Shown here piece by piece: positions 50,165-61,990 of a DNA stretch of 64,000 bases. This DNA comes from Sulfuriferula sp. (GTDB lineage Bacteria > Pseudomonadota > Gammaproteobacteria > Burkholderiales > Sulfuriferulaceae). Location: NCBI GenBank assembly GCA_013140765.1, contig JABFSE010000003.1, forward strand, positions 100,269 to 164,268. Direction: 5' to 3'. The position numbers and the translations under genes are program-made. The notes beneath the pieces were generated by a model, which saw only the letters and a list, made by a program, of their open reading frames with translations, was not told the origin of the DNA and did not search any database. Positions within the stretch are counted from its first letter, which is position 1, and every line of letters begins with the position of its first letter.

Positions 50165-50351
50165 TGCCTTGATAGCGTGCTAGTTTTTGATTGATTTCAG
50201 CCGCTACGCCTTTCCATATTTCACATGTAACGATGCCGTTATCCATCATGGCTAGTTTTTCGTTTGGGGTTTCCAGTACGGTTTTAGAGAACTTAACTAA
50301 GGCATCCATCACAAACGCTTGTGCTAACTCACCATAGCGCGAATACGTCAT
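50160..50351 (-). CDS. Unknown small protein upstream of hicAB
   Basis: A 63-residue protein I do not recognise (SRYGELAQAFVMDALVKFSK, ending KLARYQGK). It is mostly helical, without signal or membrane segment. Its ATG overlaps the stop of the preceding frame as TAATG, implying coupled translation with the amber-interrupted gene. Its stop lies within HicB operator 2. Confidence 0.55.
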   Translation of the reverse strand: MTYSRYGELAQAFVMDALVKFSKTVLETPNEKLAMMDNGIVTCEIWKGVAAEINQKLARYQGK

Positions 50352-50659
50352 TAGCTCGATACTGCACCCATATTTGTTTGCGGTGCTTCACCAGCATTAA
50401 AAATGCGCTCTGCTGGCTTTTCCTCGTCAGCATTTCTGTGGTTTGGAAAAACAATATCAATTTGCTCGATTTGTACGTCGCCTATGTAGTCGGTAGGGTT
50501 CTAGGTTAAATCAAAATCGTTTTCAGCCTGTTCACGCGCCAAGTTTTCGACCTGGTCCATGTTGCGTGCCTCTACTCTGATTGAGATTTCTTCGGCGGTG
50601 TTACGGCTCAATATAACTTCGTAAAAATTAAGTGTTGGCTCTGTCTGTTTAGTTACCAT
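50351..50659 (-). pseudogene. Small unknown gene interrupted by an in-frame TAG
   Basis: One frame of 103 codons from an ATG at 50659 with AGGAG nine bases before it. It encodes 52 residues (MVTKQTEPTLNFYEVILSRN, EISIRVEARNMDQVENLARE), then TAG at 50503-50501, then 49 further residues (TDYIGDVQIEQIDIVFPNHR, ending GAVSS) and TAA. The part after the amber looks as protein-like as the part before, and the final TAA overlaps the next ATG (TAATG). A recent nonsense mutation, a sequence error or readthrough would each explain it. I know no homologue. Confidence 0.6.
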
Positions 50660-50677
50660 CAATATTTCTCCTGTCGA

Positions 50678-52141
50678 TCACAGCCCCAGCTCATCCCACA
50701 TCGCATCCACGCGCTGTTTCACCGCGTCGCTCATGACGATAGGTGTGCCCCATTCACGATTAGTTTCGCCTGGCCATTTGTTGGTGGCATCCATGCCCAT
50801 TTTGCCGCCTAGTCCTGATACGGGACTGGCGAAGTCGAGGTAATCTATTGGGGTGTTTTCCACCAGCAGCGTGTCGCGCACGGGGTCCATACGCGTCGTA
50901 ATCGCCCAGATGACTTCTTGCCAGTCGCGGATGTTGATGTCTTCATCGACGACGATGATGAATTTGGTGTACATGAACTGGCGCAGGAAGCTCCAGATAC
51001 CAAACATCACGCGCTTGGCATGTCCTGGGTAGGATTTTTTGATGCTGACGATAGCCAGCCGATACGAGCAGCCTTCGGGTGGCAGGTAAAAATCGACGAT
51101 TTCGGTGAATTGTTTTTGCAATAGTGGCACAAATACTTCGTTCAGTGCCACGCCCAATACGGCTGGTTCGTCGGGCGGTTTGCCGGTGTAGGTGCTGTGA
51201 TAAATCGGGTCGCGGCGCATGGTGATGCGCTCGATGGTGAAAACAGGGAAGCTGTCGGTTTCGTTGTAATAACCTGTGTGGTCGCCGTAAGGGCCTTCAA
51301 CTGCCATTTCATCAGGATGAATTACGCCTTCGAGCACGATTTCCGCGCTGGCGGGGACGTGTAAATCGCTGCCTAGACACTTGACGATTTCAGTTTTTGC
51401 GCCGCGCAGCAAGCCTGCAAACTGGTATTCAGACAAGGAATCAGGCACAGGGGTGACTGCGCCCAATATCGTTGCGGGGTCTGCGCCCAAAGCGACGGCG
51501 ACGGGATAGGGCTTGCCAGGATTTTGTTTCTGGAACTCGCGGAAGTCCAGCGCACCGCCGCGATGTGCCAGCCAGCGCATGATGACTTTATTGGGCGCAA
51601 TGACTTGCTGGCGATAGATACCCAGATTCTGCCGTGATTTGTGCGGGCCACGGGTAATGACCAAACCCCAAGTAATCAGCGGGGCGACATCGCCTGGCCA
51701 GCAGGTTTGGATAGGTAAACGCGACAAATCCACGTCTTTGCCTTCCCAGACGACATCCTGACAAGCGGCGCGGCTGACGATTTTGGGGGCCATGTTCAGC
51801 ACTTGCTTGAATAGCGGAAATTTATCCCAAGCATCTTTTAAGCCCTTGGGCGGCTCAGGCTCTTTCAAAAACGCCAGTAGCTTGCCAACTTCACGCAGTG
51901 CGCTGACGTTATCTTCGCCCATGCCTAACGCTACGCGATGCGGCGTGCCGAATAAATTGGCAAGCACGGGCATGGTGTGACCGATGGGATTTTCAAACAA
52001 TATTGCTGGTCCGCCTGCTTTGAGCACGCGGTCGCAGATTTCCGTCATTTCCAGCACGGGGTCAACGGGGGTTTTAATGCGCTTGAGTTCGCCGATTTTT
52101 TCCAGCTGGGCGATAAAATCGCGCAAGTCGTGGTATTTCAA
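50678..52141 (-). CDS. ubiD: 3-octaprenyl-4-hydroxybenzoate carboxy-lyase UbiD
   Basis: Prenylated-FMN decarboxylase of ubiquinone synthesis. It is 487 residues, family length. Motifs: [40 protein letters not shown], the prFMN/Mn site region ([25 protein letters not shown] in parts), [13 protein letters not shown] with active-site Glu and Asp, and the C-terminal [15 protein letters not shown]. The start is TTG, supported by AAGGA at normal spacing. Its prFMN supplier UbiX is not in the window. Confidence 0.97.
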   Translation of the reverse strand: MKYHDLRDFIAQLEKIGELKRIKTPVDPVLEMTEICDRVLKAGGPAILFENPIGHTMPVLANLFGTPHRVALGMGEDNVSALREVGKLLAFLKEPEPPKGLKDAWDKFPLFKQVLNMAPKIVSRAACQDVVWEGKDVDLSRLPIQTCWPGDVAPLITWGLVITRGPHKSRQNLGIYRQQVIAPNKVIMRWLAHRGGALDFREFQKQNPGKPYPVAVALGADPATILGAVTPVPDSLSEYQFAGLLRGAKTEIVKCLGSDLHVPASAEIVLEGVIHPDEMAVEGPYGDHTGYYNETDSFPVFTIERITMRRDPIYHSTYTGKPPDEPAVLGVALNEVFVPLLQKQFTEIVDFYLPPEGCSYRLAIVSIKKSYPGHAKRVMFGIWSFLRQFMYTKFIIVVDEDINIRDWQEVIWAITTRMDPVRDTLLVENTPIDYLDFASPVSGLGGKMGMDATNKWPGETNREWGTPIVMSDAVKQRVDAMWDELGL

Positions 52142-52142
52142 A

Positions 52143-52631
52143 TTATTTCCTTATTTGCGTGAGCATGGCCGTGGTGGAGGTGTTGTATAAAAAAGGAATA
52201 GAATAAACTTGCCCGCCCCAACCCAGCACATCTGCACCACCTACCATGTCCGCCACTGCCCAGTCGCCGCCTTTGACCAGTATGTCAGGATGCAGCGTGC
52301 GGATTAAGTTGAGCGGCGTATCTTCATCAAACACCACCACTAAGTCCACAGCCGCCAACGCCGCTAATACTGCCATGCGGTTCGCCAAGGGGTTGATAGG
52401 GCGGTCGTCACCCTTGTCTAATCGGCGGACTGAATCGTCGCTATTCACTCCCACTACCAGACTCGCACCCAGTGCCCGCGCTTGCGCAAGGTAAGTCACA
52501 TGCCCTCGATGCAAAATATCAAAACAGCCATTGGTAAACACCAGCGGATGCGGTAATTGCGCCAGCTGTTCGGTCAAGCTTGCTGGGGTGGCGATTTTGC
52601 TTTCAAAGTTGGGTGTAGCGTGTTCAGGCAT
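52143..52631 (-). CDS. rfaE2: D-glycero-beta-D-manno-heptose 1-phosphate adenylyltransferase (RfaE2/HldE C-terminal type)
   Basis: Activates heptose for the lipopolysaccharide inner core. 162 residues from the ATG at 52631, which overlaps the BON gene by eight bases (ATGCCTGA). It is the stand-alone nucleotidyltransferase, not fused to the kinase. The cytidylyltransferase-fold motif is [16 protein letters not shown] (HxGH at 41-44), and the C terminus is [16 protein letters not shown]. Its kinase partner must be elsewhere. Confidence 0.93.
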   Translation of the reverse strand: MPEHATPNFESKIATPASLTEQLAQLPHPLVFTNGCFDILHRGHVTYLAQARALGASLVVGVNSDDSVRRLDKGDDRPINPLANRMAVLAALAAVDLVVVFDEDTPLNLIRTLHPDILVKGGDWAVADMVGGADVLGWGGQVYSIPFLYNTSTTAMLTQIRK

Positions 52632-53211
52632 TGGGGGCTTTAGCAATGTAATCAAACAGCTTGACCACCTTAGTCACACCCGATGTAGTGCTGGCGATTT
52701 GCGCCGCGTCTATGCCTTCTTGCTGCGTGACTAAACCCATTAAATACACGACACCATTTTCAGTGACGATTTTCACTGCCGTGGCGGAGAATCGTTTTGC
52801 GTCAAAGAAGCGTGTTTTGACTTTAGTCGTGATATACGCGTCATTACTACGCGAGCTGAGTAATGACGCGGGCGCAATGCGTAATTCGTTAGTCGTCATT
52901 TTGACATTGCTAATGCCCATGACGATGCTATTTATTTTTTGCTTAGTCGTCTCGTCGGGCACTTCGCCCGTAATCAGCACCGCTTGATTGTAGCTAGTGA
53001 AATTAACGTGCACATTATCAGCGGGAAAAGCCTCGCGGGCGCGGTTAGCGGCGCGGAGTTCGATTTCTTGATCTTCTATGTAGATGCCTGAACTACGTCG
53101 GTCTGTCGCCATCATCACGCCCGCCCCAGCACCCGTCGCCACTAACGGCAAACAACCTTGCAATTGCACTAATGTCGCACCTAATACGGCTACTAATATC
53201 GCTTTACGCAT
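52624..53211 (-). CDS. BON-domain outer-membrane lipoprotein (DolP-like)
   Basis: A 195-residue lipoprotein. Signal peptide [20 protein letters not shown] with the lipobox cysteine at 20, followed by two BON domains (residues about 45-115, [20 protein letters not shown]; and 120-190, [20 protein letters not shown]). E. coli DolP (YraP) supports outer-membrane integrity and BamA function. Its place next to a SIS isomerase and yraN repeats the E. coli yraN-diaA-dolP order. Confidence 0.92.
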   Translation of the reverse strand: MRKAILVAVLGATLVQLQGCLPLVATGAGAGVMMATDRRSSGIYIEDQEIELRAANRAREAFPADNVHVNFTSYNQAVLITGEVPDETTKQKINSIVMGISNVKMTTNELRIAPASLLSSRSNDAYITTKVKTRFFDAKRFSATAVKIVTENGVVYLMGLVTQQEGIDAAQIASTTSGVTKVVKLFDYIAKAPNA

Positions 53212-53817
<606 letters not shown>

Positions 53818-53844
53818 TTAATTTGATAGTAAATTATACGCGCA

Positions 53845-54180
53845 CTAAGCCTGAAAAGCGTTTTGTAACCAATGCAAACTATCGCCCTCGATTAAAACAG
53901 CGTCAAACCGACACGGCGGTGTAGGCAACACACGAGTTAAATACATCTGCGCGGTGGCAATGAGTTTATGTTGCTTACGACCATCTATACTCGCCGCCGC
54001 ACCGCCAAATTGCCGACTAGCGCGGGCGCGGACTTCAATAAACACTAAGGTTTGACCATCCTGCATAATCAAATCTATTTCGCCCAAACGACACTGAAAA
54101 TTACGCGTCACTAATATCAAGCCTTGTTGCGCTAGATAATCAGCCGCCATTTGCTCCGCCATTGCGCCGCGTGTTGCCAT
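53845..54180 (-). CDS. yraN: YraN family (UPF0102) nuclease-fold protein
   Basis: A 111-residue protein with the restriction-endonuclease-like core of UPF0102: AEQMAADYLAQQGL, NFQCRLGEIDLIMQDGQTLVFIEVRAR (in parts) with the Asp and the Glu-x-Arg motif. It may process DNA or RNA, but no role is established. It diverges from argS across a 72-base region. Confidence 0.92.
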   Translation of the reverse strand: MATRGAMAEQMAADYLAQQGLILVTRNFQCRLGEIDLIMQDGQTLVFIEVRARASRQFGGAAASIDGRKQHKLIATAQMYLTRVLPTPPCRFDAVLIEGDSLHWLQNAFQA

Positions 54181-54196
54181 ATTTCACCTGCTATCT

Positions 54197-54225
54197 TTGT
54201 TGATTACGCCATGCACGGCTATAAT
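54197..54225 (+). promoter_or_regulatory. Probable sigma-70 promoter of argS
   Basis: TTGTTG (54197-54202), a 17-bp spacer and TATAAT (54220-54225). The -10 is perfect and the -35 keeps TTG. Start would be near 54232, about 20 bases before the argS ATG. Confidence 0.6.
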
Positions 54226-54252
54226 AGCGCATCTTTTTCAATTGGTTGCGTC

Positions 54253-55995
54253 ATGTTGAGTTCGTATATAGAGATTAAGTCTCATCTAGTTAGCTTGTTT
54301 AATCGTGCCGTACAACAAGTTTGCCCAGAGTTGGCTGATATTAGTGCCGAAATGGAACGCCCGCGTGACCCAGCGCATGGCGACTACGCTTGCAGTATCG
54401 CCATGAAACTGGCGAAAACATTACGCCGCAACCCGCGTGAATTAGCCACACTGATACAAACCGCGCTACCGACCTCCGCACTGGTGGCTAAAACTGAAAT
54501 TGCAGGTGCAGGCTTTATCAACGTTTATTTGCACGCCGCCGCCCATCAGCAAATTGTGCCGCATGTGTTAGCACTAGGGGCTAATTTCGGCAATAGCACG
54601 GTGGGCGCAGGCAAAAAAGTGCAAGTGGAATTTGTCTCCGCTAATCCGACTGGCCCTTTACACGTCGGGCACGGGCGCGGTGCGGCATATGGTGCGAGCT
54701 TGTCCAATGTATTGGCGGCGGCAGGTTATACCGTCGCGCGTGAGTATTATGTGAATGATGCTGGGCGGCAAATGGATATCTTGACCATATCCACTTGGTT
54801 GCGCTATCTGGCTTTGTGTGGCGAGGCAGTGGTTTTCCCTAGCAATGCGTATAAAGGTGATTACGTCATCGACATGGCGCGTATCATGCACGACCAACAC
54901 AACACACGCTACCAGCGTCCAGCCGCCGACGTATTCGCCAACGTAGCCGATATTGCCACCCTGCCTGATGCCCACTTAGACGGTCTGATTAGCAATGCGA
55001 AAGCCTTGCTGGGTGCAGATTACCACTATGTTCACGACCTCGTGCTCACTGAGCAACTGGGTGACGGGCGCAATGATTTACAAGAATTTGGCGTGACTTT
55101 CGACGAATGGTTTTCTGAACAATCACTGTACGACTCAGGCGTGGTGCAACGCATTGTGGCTGATTTAGAAAAAAATGGGCATATTTACGAACAAAACGGT
55201 GCAAAGTGGTTCCGCTCTACGCAGTTTGGCGACGAAAAAGACCGCGTGGTGTTGCGCGATAATGGGCAATACACTTATTTTGCCTCGGATATTGCTTATC
55301 ATATCAATAAACTCGAGCGCGGCTTTGACATCATGATAGACGTGTGGGGCTCAGACCACCACGGCTACGTGCCGCGTGTCAAAGGCGCGTTGCAGGCCTT
55401 GAACATGAATCCTGACCAGCTGGTGGTGGCACTGGTGCAATTCGCTGTGCTCTACCGCGACGGCAAAAAAGCCTCCATGTCCACACGCTCAGGCGAGTTC
55501 GTCACGCTACGCGAATTACGCAAGGAAGTCGGCAACGACGCGGCGCGTTTCTTTTATGTGCTGCGTAAGTCCGACCAGCACCTGGATTTCGATTTAGATT
55601 TGGCAAAATCCGAAACTAACGACAATCCTGTGTATTACATACAATACGCACATGCCCGTATTTGCAGTGTATTAGCACAGTGGGGTGGCGATGCCTGCGC
55701 ATTAGGCGATATAGATTGCGCGGTGTTAAATAGCCGTTATGAGCTAGATTTAATGCAGCAATTAGCGGGTTATCCTGCCGCACTCGAAATGGCGGCACGT
55801 GACCTCGCACCGCACGTGATTGCTTACGCCATCAAAGACATTGCCAGCGCATTCCACGCTTATTACAACGCCGAGCAGTTTTTGGTTGAGGACGAAGCAT
55901 TACGCCACGCTCGCATGGCACTTATCGCGGCAACACGTTATGCGCTACGGCATGGCTTAACCTTATTGGGCGTATCTCACCCAGATAAAATGTAG
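54253..55995 (+). CDS. argS: Arginyl-tRNA synthetase
   Basis: Charges tRNA-Arg, including the CCG isoacceptor in this window. 580 residues from the ATG at 54253 (upstream in-frame starts encode no family sequence). The class I HIGH motif is HVGH at 137-140 (ANPTGPLHVGHGRG); the KMSKS equivalent is in KKASMSTRSGEFV, as usual degenerate in ArgRS. N-terminal tRNA D-loop-binding domain and C-terminal anticodon domain (DPxLxLVEDEALRHARMALIAATR region) are present. Confidence 0.97.
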   Translation: MLSSYIEIKSHLVSLFNRAVQQVCPELADISAEMERPRDPAHGDYACSIAMKLAKTLRRNPRELATLIQTALPTSALVAKTEIAGAGFINVYLHAAAHQQIVPHVLALGANFGNSTVGAGKKVQVEFVSANPTGPLHVGHGRGAAYGASLSNVLAAAGYTVAREYYVNDAGRQMDILTISTWLRYLALCGEAVVFPSNAYKGDYVIDMARIMHDQHNTRYQRPAADVFANVADIATLPDAHLDGLISNAKALLGADYHYVHDLVLTEQLGDGRNDLQEFGVTFDEWFSEQSLYDSGVVQRIVADLEKNGHIYEQNGAKWFRSTQFGDEKDRVVLRDNGQYTYFASDIAYHINKLERGFDIMIDVWGSDHHGYVPRVKGALQALNMNPDQLVVALVQFAVLYRDGKKASMSTRSGEFVTLRELRKEVGNDAARFFYVLRKSDQHLDFDLDLAKSETNDNPVYYIQYAHARICSVLAQWGGDACALGDIDCAVLNSRYELDLMQQLAGYPAALEMAARDLAPHVIAYAIKDIASAFHAYYNAEQFLVEDEALRHARMALIAATRYALRHGLTLLGVSHPDKM

Positions 55996-56003
55996 GAGAT
56001 AAC

Positions 56004-56612
56004 ATGGCTCGCGATTATAAATCACGTAACAATGACCGTAAATCTAGCGCTAAATCAGGTGGCTCGTCTATCTGGTCAGGCATCTTTATCGGATTAGCCG
56101 TGGGCTTGGTTGCGGCTGTCGCAGTGGCTTATTGGGTAAATCGTAGCGACCCATTCGCGGCGCGTGATAAACCAGCTGAGAGCAAACCTGTCGCCGACAA
56201 ACAGGCATCGCGTAGCGACAAAGTCATAGACCCATTGGCAAAAGCAACCAATGCACCGACCACACCTGACAAGCCTAGTTTTGATTTTTATAAAATCCTG
56301 CCTAGTCAAGATAACCCAGCACCAAACGCCGACACACCCAAACCCAGCACACCAGACGCACTTTATTTTGTCCAAGCAGGCGCGTTCCCCAATGCCGAAG
56401 ATGCTGACAATCTCAAAGCTAGACTTGCACTAATGGGTTACGAGGCAGCCATACTCGCCACTGACATCCCCAACAAAGGCACTTGGCATCGCGTGCGTTT
56501 AGGTCCTTATAAACTGGATGAAGCAAACAAAACTAAAGACACGCTGGAACAAAATAAAGTGTCAGCCACTCTCATCAAAGTGCCAGCGTCTGCCAGCACT
56601 AAAACTAACTAA
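56004..56612 (+). CDS. SPOR-domain membrane protein (FtsN-like)
   Basis: A 202-residue bitopic protein: a basic cytoplasmic N terminus, a membrane helix (GIFIGLAVGLVAAVAVAYWV), a Pro/Lys-rich linker and a C-terminal SPOR domain (YFVQAGAFPNAEDADNLKAR, RVRLGPYKLDEANKTKDTLE). SPOR domains bind denuded septal peptidoglycan. The order argS-SPOR-dsbA is common in betaproteobacteria and such proteins are often annotated FtsN; true equivalence is not proved. Confidence 0.88.
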   Translation: MARDYKSRNNDRKSSAKSGGSSIWSGIFIGLAVGLVAAVAVAYWVNRSDPFAARDKPAESKPVADKQASRSDKVIDPLAKATNAPTTPDKPSFDFYKILPSQDNPAPNADTPKPSTPDALYFVQAGAFPNAEDADNLKARLALMGYEAAILATDIPNKGTWHRVRLGPYKLDEANKTKDTLEQNKVSATLIKVPASASTKTN

Positions 56613-56623
56613 ACGGAGTCAAC

Positions 56624-57286
56624 ATGCCTTTTATACGTCAAATCATCAGTGCCAGCCTGCTCGCTTTTGCCGCGCTCATGCCGCTAACCAGTTCAGCCGC
56701 AATTGTTGAAGGTAAAGATTACCAAATGCTAACCAGCCCTATCGGTACGGATAGCGGCAAAAAAATCGAAGTCGCCGAGTTTTTTTGGTATAGCTGTCCA
56801 CATTGCTTTATTCTCGAACCCAGTCTGAACAAGTGGGTTAAAACCATGCCCAAAGATGCCACCTTAGTGCGCATACCTGCGGTGTTGCGTGATACTTGGG
56901 TGCCGATGGCAAAAGCCTATTACGCGATGGAAGCGATGGGCGTAGTCAATAAATATCATGACGTACTATTTAATGCTATTCATGTTGATAATCTGATTAT
57001 CGAAAAAGATAGCGATTTATTTGATTGGGCGGCAAAAGCAGGTATGAACAAAGCCGCTTTCATGACCGCTTATCAATCTTTTGGTACACAAAGCAAAGTG
57101 TTACGCGCCAATCAACTTATCCGCGACGCACAAATCAAAGGCGTGCCCTCTTTTGTGATTGACGGTAAATATGTCACCTCCGAATCCATGACAGGTAGCG
57201 AACCCGCCTTATTCAGCACCATCAACGCGCTGATAATTAAAGCCCGCAAAGAACACAGCGTGCCCGCAAAACCTGCCAAAAAATAA
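56624..57286 (+). CDS. dsbA: Thiol:disulfide interchange protein DsbA
   Basis: Periplasmic oxidase that introduces disulfides. It is 220 residues: signal peptide with cleavage near SSAA (residues 23-26), the active site CPHC at 58-61 (FFWYSCPHCFILEP), the helical insertion, and the cis-proline loop KGVPSFVIDGKY. Eleven bases after the SPOR gene, one base before the SDR gene. DsbB is not in the window. Confidence 0.95.
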   Translation: MPFIRQIISASLLAFAALMPLTSSAAIVEGKDYQMLTSPIGTDSGKKIEVAEFFWYSCPHCFILEPSLNKWVKTMPKDATLVRIPAVLRDTWVPMAKAYYAMEAMGVVNKYHDVLFNAIHVDNLIIEKDSDLFDWAAKAGMNKAAFMTAYQSFGTQSKVLRANQLIRDAQIKGVPSFVIDGKYVTSESMTGSEPALFSTINALIIKARKEHSVPAKPAKK

Positions 57287-58045
57287 ATGCGCGTTTTCAT
57301 CACAGGCGCAAATAGCGGCTTAGGTTTAGCTCTGGCTCAGCATTACGCCGCTTTAGGTGCAACACTGGGCTTGGTAGCGCGGCGTGCCGATGCCTTGCAA
57401 ACGGTATGCGACGCATTGCCTAATGCGCACGCCTACCCGCTGGATGTCTGTGATAGTGCCGCCATGCAAGCCGCCGCGCAGGACTTTATGCAGAATGTCG
57501 GCGTGCCTGACATCGTCATTGCCGCCGCAGGCATTAGCGTAGGCACACTCACCGAACACAGCGACGACCTCGCCGTGTTTCAAGCGGTGATGAATACCAA
57601 TGTACTGGGCACAGTGACTACTTTTCAGCCGTTTATCGCCGCCATGCGTCGCCAACAAAGCGGCGCATTAGTCGGCATTGCCAGCGTCGCAGGCATACGC
57701 GGCTTACCTGGCGGCAGTGCTTATTCGGCCTCTAAAGCCGCACTTATTAGCTATTTGGAATCACTGCGTGTCGAGTTGCAAAACACGGGCATACAAGTGA
57801 GCACCATTAACCCAGGTTATATTGTCACGCCCATGACAGCGGTGAATCCTTACGCCATGCCGTTTATCATGCCGCCTGCGGTTGCCGCCACCAAAATTGC
57901 ACGCGCCATCTACCAGCGTCGCGGCTATGCCACTATTCCTTGGCAAATGGCAATCACTGCAAAAATCCTGCGCGTTCTACCTAATGCGTTGTATGATAAG
58001 CTATTTAAGCACGCACCCCATAAGCCGCGACAGTTGCCGCTATAA
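57287..58045 (+). CDS. Short-chain dehydrogenase/reductase
   Basis: A 252-residue classical SDR. The cofactor motif is ITGANSGLGLALAQHYA, the NxxN strand is NTNVLGTV, and the catalytic Ser/Tyr/Lys are in GIASVAGIRG and YSASKAALISYLES. The C-terminal part (PFIMPPAVAATKIARAIYQR) resembles the SDRs of the YbbO/YqjQ type. Substrate unknown. The ATG directly follows the dsbA stop. Confidence 0.9.
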   Translation: MRVFITGANSGLGLALAQHYAALGATLGLVARRADALQTVCDALPNAHAYPLDVCDSAAMQAAAQDFMQNVGVPDIVIAAAGISVGTLTEHSDDLAVFQAVMNTNVLGTVTTFQPFIAAMRRQQSGALVGIASVAGIRGLPGGSAYSASKAALISYLESLRVELQNTGIQVSTINPGYIVTPMTAVNPYAMPFIMPPAVAATKIARAIYQRRGYATIPWQMAITAKILRVLPNALYDKLFKHAPHKPRQLPL

Positions 58046-58073
58046 TTTATAAGAATCGTTGGAGTCCATCACC

Positions 58074-58691
58074 ATGCCTGTTAGCCTCATACTCATAGAC
58101 GACCACCCCCTTACCCGCCTAGGCACAGCACGCCTCATAGAGCATACCGACAGCCTGCATCTGTCCCAGCAATGCGCCGATATTGCCGCTGTACGTGCTT
58201 GGCTCAAATCAGGTGGGCGTGCCGATATTGCATTACTCGACCGAGGCTTGCCTGATGGCGATGGACTAGATTTAATCGACGATTTCAAACGCGCCAACAT
58301 CCGCGTCATCATGTTCACCAGTGCCGATAGCGACGATGACATTGCAGTAGCCATTAGCCACGGTGTCGAAGGTTACCTGCTTAAAACCACCGAACCCGAC
58401 CAACTTATCAACGCCATCCATTCCGTTGCGCAGGGTAACAGCATGTTGCCTACTCACATCATGCAGAAACTCGCCCGTGGCGAACTGCTGCAAGATGTAT
58501 TAGGTAAACTCTCCAACCGCGAACGCGAAATTGTGGACTTGGTCGCACAAGGTTTACCCAACAAAACCATCAGCACCCGCCTGAATCTATCCGAAAACAC
58601 CGTGCGCAACCACCTCTCCAACATCATGCAAAAACTAGGCATGAAAAACCGCGTGCAAGTTGCGACACTGGCGTTGAAGAACGAAAAATAA
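58074..58691 (+). CDS. NarL/LuxR-family response regulator
   Basis: A 205-residue two-domain regulator. The receiver domain has the acidic pair DDH at 9-11, phosphoacceptor Asp56 (IALLDRGLPDGDG), the switch residue in MFTSA and Lys in GYLLKTTEPDQL. The LuxR-type helix-turn-helix is LSNREREIVDLVAQGLPNKT, ISTRLNLSENTVRNHLSNI. TTGGAG precedes the ATG at 58074. No histidine kinase is adjacent, so it is an orphan here. Its stop abuts the stop of the convergent LysR gene. Confidence 0.92.
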   Translation: MPVSLILIDDHPLTRLGTARLIEHTDSLHLSQQCADIAAVRAWLKSGGRADIALLDRGLPDGDGLDLIDDFKRANIRVIMFTSADSDDDIAVAISHGVEGYLLKTTEPDQLINAIHSVAQGNSMLPTHIMQKLARGELLQDVLGKLSNREREIVDLVAQGLPNKTISTRLNLSENTVRNHLSNIMQKLGMKNRVQVATLALKNEK

Positions 58692-59588
58692 TTACAACAC
58701 GCCGCCCTGTGCCAGCAGAAACTGCTTGAATGCCAAAGCTGCGGTTGATAAACGCTTATCCTGTCTGTGCACGACAAACCAGTGACGGCGGATGGGGAAA
58801 TCAAGCACATCCAGCGTAATCAGGCGTTGTGTTTGTAGCTCCAGCGCGACCGTATGCAATGACACCACTGCCAGCCCCATGCCCGCTTGCACAGCCTGTT
58901 TTATCGCCTCATTAGTATTCATCACCAAGCCGATGCGCGGGGTGATTTTATGTTGTAGGAAAAACCGCTCCGACGCGCTCCGCGTGCCTGAGCCTGGTTC
59001 GCGCACTATCATCGTTTCACTGGCTAACCTGGCGACGGGGATTTGCATTTGCCCGTTGAGCGCATGATTAGGTGACGCAATGACGACTAGCGGATTTTCC
59101 ATAAACGACTCAGCGACTAAATCATGTCCCTCGGGGGGCTGTCCCATGACGGCTAAATCCAGACTGTTGCGCTCTAAATAATCCAGTAATTCCGCCCTGT
59201 TCGCCACATCCAGATGCACCACAATTTCAGGGTGAGCCTGACAAAAATGCGCCAATAATTGGGTGGCAAAATAATTAGCTGTGGACGCAACCGCAATGCG
59301 TAGCTCACCCTTATCCAGCCCTTTCATTTGCGTGAATACCGCCTCCGCTTCTTGCAATAGTTCGGCAATGCTTTTGCTGTAGTGGAACATCTCACGTCCC
59401 GCTTCAGTCATGAATATTTTTTTGCCTAGCTGTTCAAATAGCGGCAAGCCTACGCTTTCTTCCAGCAATTTCACCTGCATAGACACCGCAGGCTGCGACA
59501 AATGCAGTTCGCGTGCGGCTTTAGAAAAGCTCAGATGACGCGCCACCGCCTCAAACACTTGTAACTGCCGCAAAGTAAGGTGAAGCAT
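58692..59588 (-). CDS. LysR-family regulator, CbbR-like
   Basis: A 298-residue LysR regulator. N-terminal helix-turn-helix LRQLQVFEAVARHLSFSKAA, RELHLSQPAVSMQVKLLEE; the effector domain (ELRIAVASTANYFATQLLAHF, LDLAVMGQPPEG, REPGSGTRSASERFF, AGMGLAVVSLHTV) matches CbbR-type proteins by recall. It has only one cysteine in that domain, so it is not OxyR. It diverges from katG, which suggests katG as a target, although CbbR proteins usually control carbon fixation genes, none of which are here. Confidence 0.88.
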   Translation of the reverse strand: MLHLTLRQLQVFEAVARHLSFSKAARELHLSQPAVSMQVKLLEESVGLPLFEQLGKKIFMTEAGREMFHYSKSIAELLQEAEAVFTQMKGLDKGELRIAVASTANYFATQLLAHFCQAHPEIVVHLDVANRAELLDYLERNSLDLAVMGQPPEGHDLVAESFMENPLVVIASPNHALNGQMQIPVARLASETMIVREPGSGTRSASERFFLQHKITPRIGLVMNTNEAIKQAVQAGMGLAVVSLHTVALELQTQRLITLDVLDFPIRRHWFVVHRQDKRLSTAALAFKQFLLAQGGVL

Positions 59589-59659
59589 AAGCAATAATCG
59601 TCATAACCTATCAGAATGATTAGTTTACCTGATATACCATCAAGCTGCTGTAACAAGCC

Positions 59660-59674
59660 ATAGCAATAAGCTAT
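59660..59674. promoter_or_regulatory. LysR-type operator in the regulator-katG intergenic region
   Basis: ATAGC-AATAA-GCTAT is a perfect interrupted palindrome containing the T-N11-A pattern of LysR operators. A related TAGC-N7-GCTA lies 37 bp further toward katG (59697-59711). Both are in the 185-bp divergent spacer. Confidence 0.55.
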
Positions 59675-59707
59675 CTATCGTATAGCCACAATTCATTAGC
59701 ACTTTAA

Positions 59708-61945
<2,238 letters not shown>

Positions 61946-61962
61946 TCTAGCAATGTAGGGCA

Positions 61963-61990
61963 GGGGCGCGGAATTTAACTACCGCGCCCC
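61963..61990. terminator. GC-rich hairpin between katG and the convergent oxidoreductase gene
   Basis: GGGGCGCGG (61963-61971) pairs with CCGCGCCCC (61982-61990) around a 10-base loop. The minus-strand stop codon of the FAD gene lies in the loop. Neither strand has a U-run after it, so it may act as a barrier or processing site rather than a classical terminator. Confidence 0.45.

Noticed and set aside
58692..59588. OxyR as the name of the LysR regulator beside katG
   Set aside because: The paired redox cysteines of OxyR are absent and the motifs look CbbR-like.
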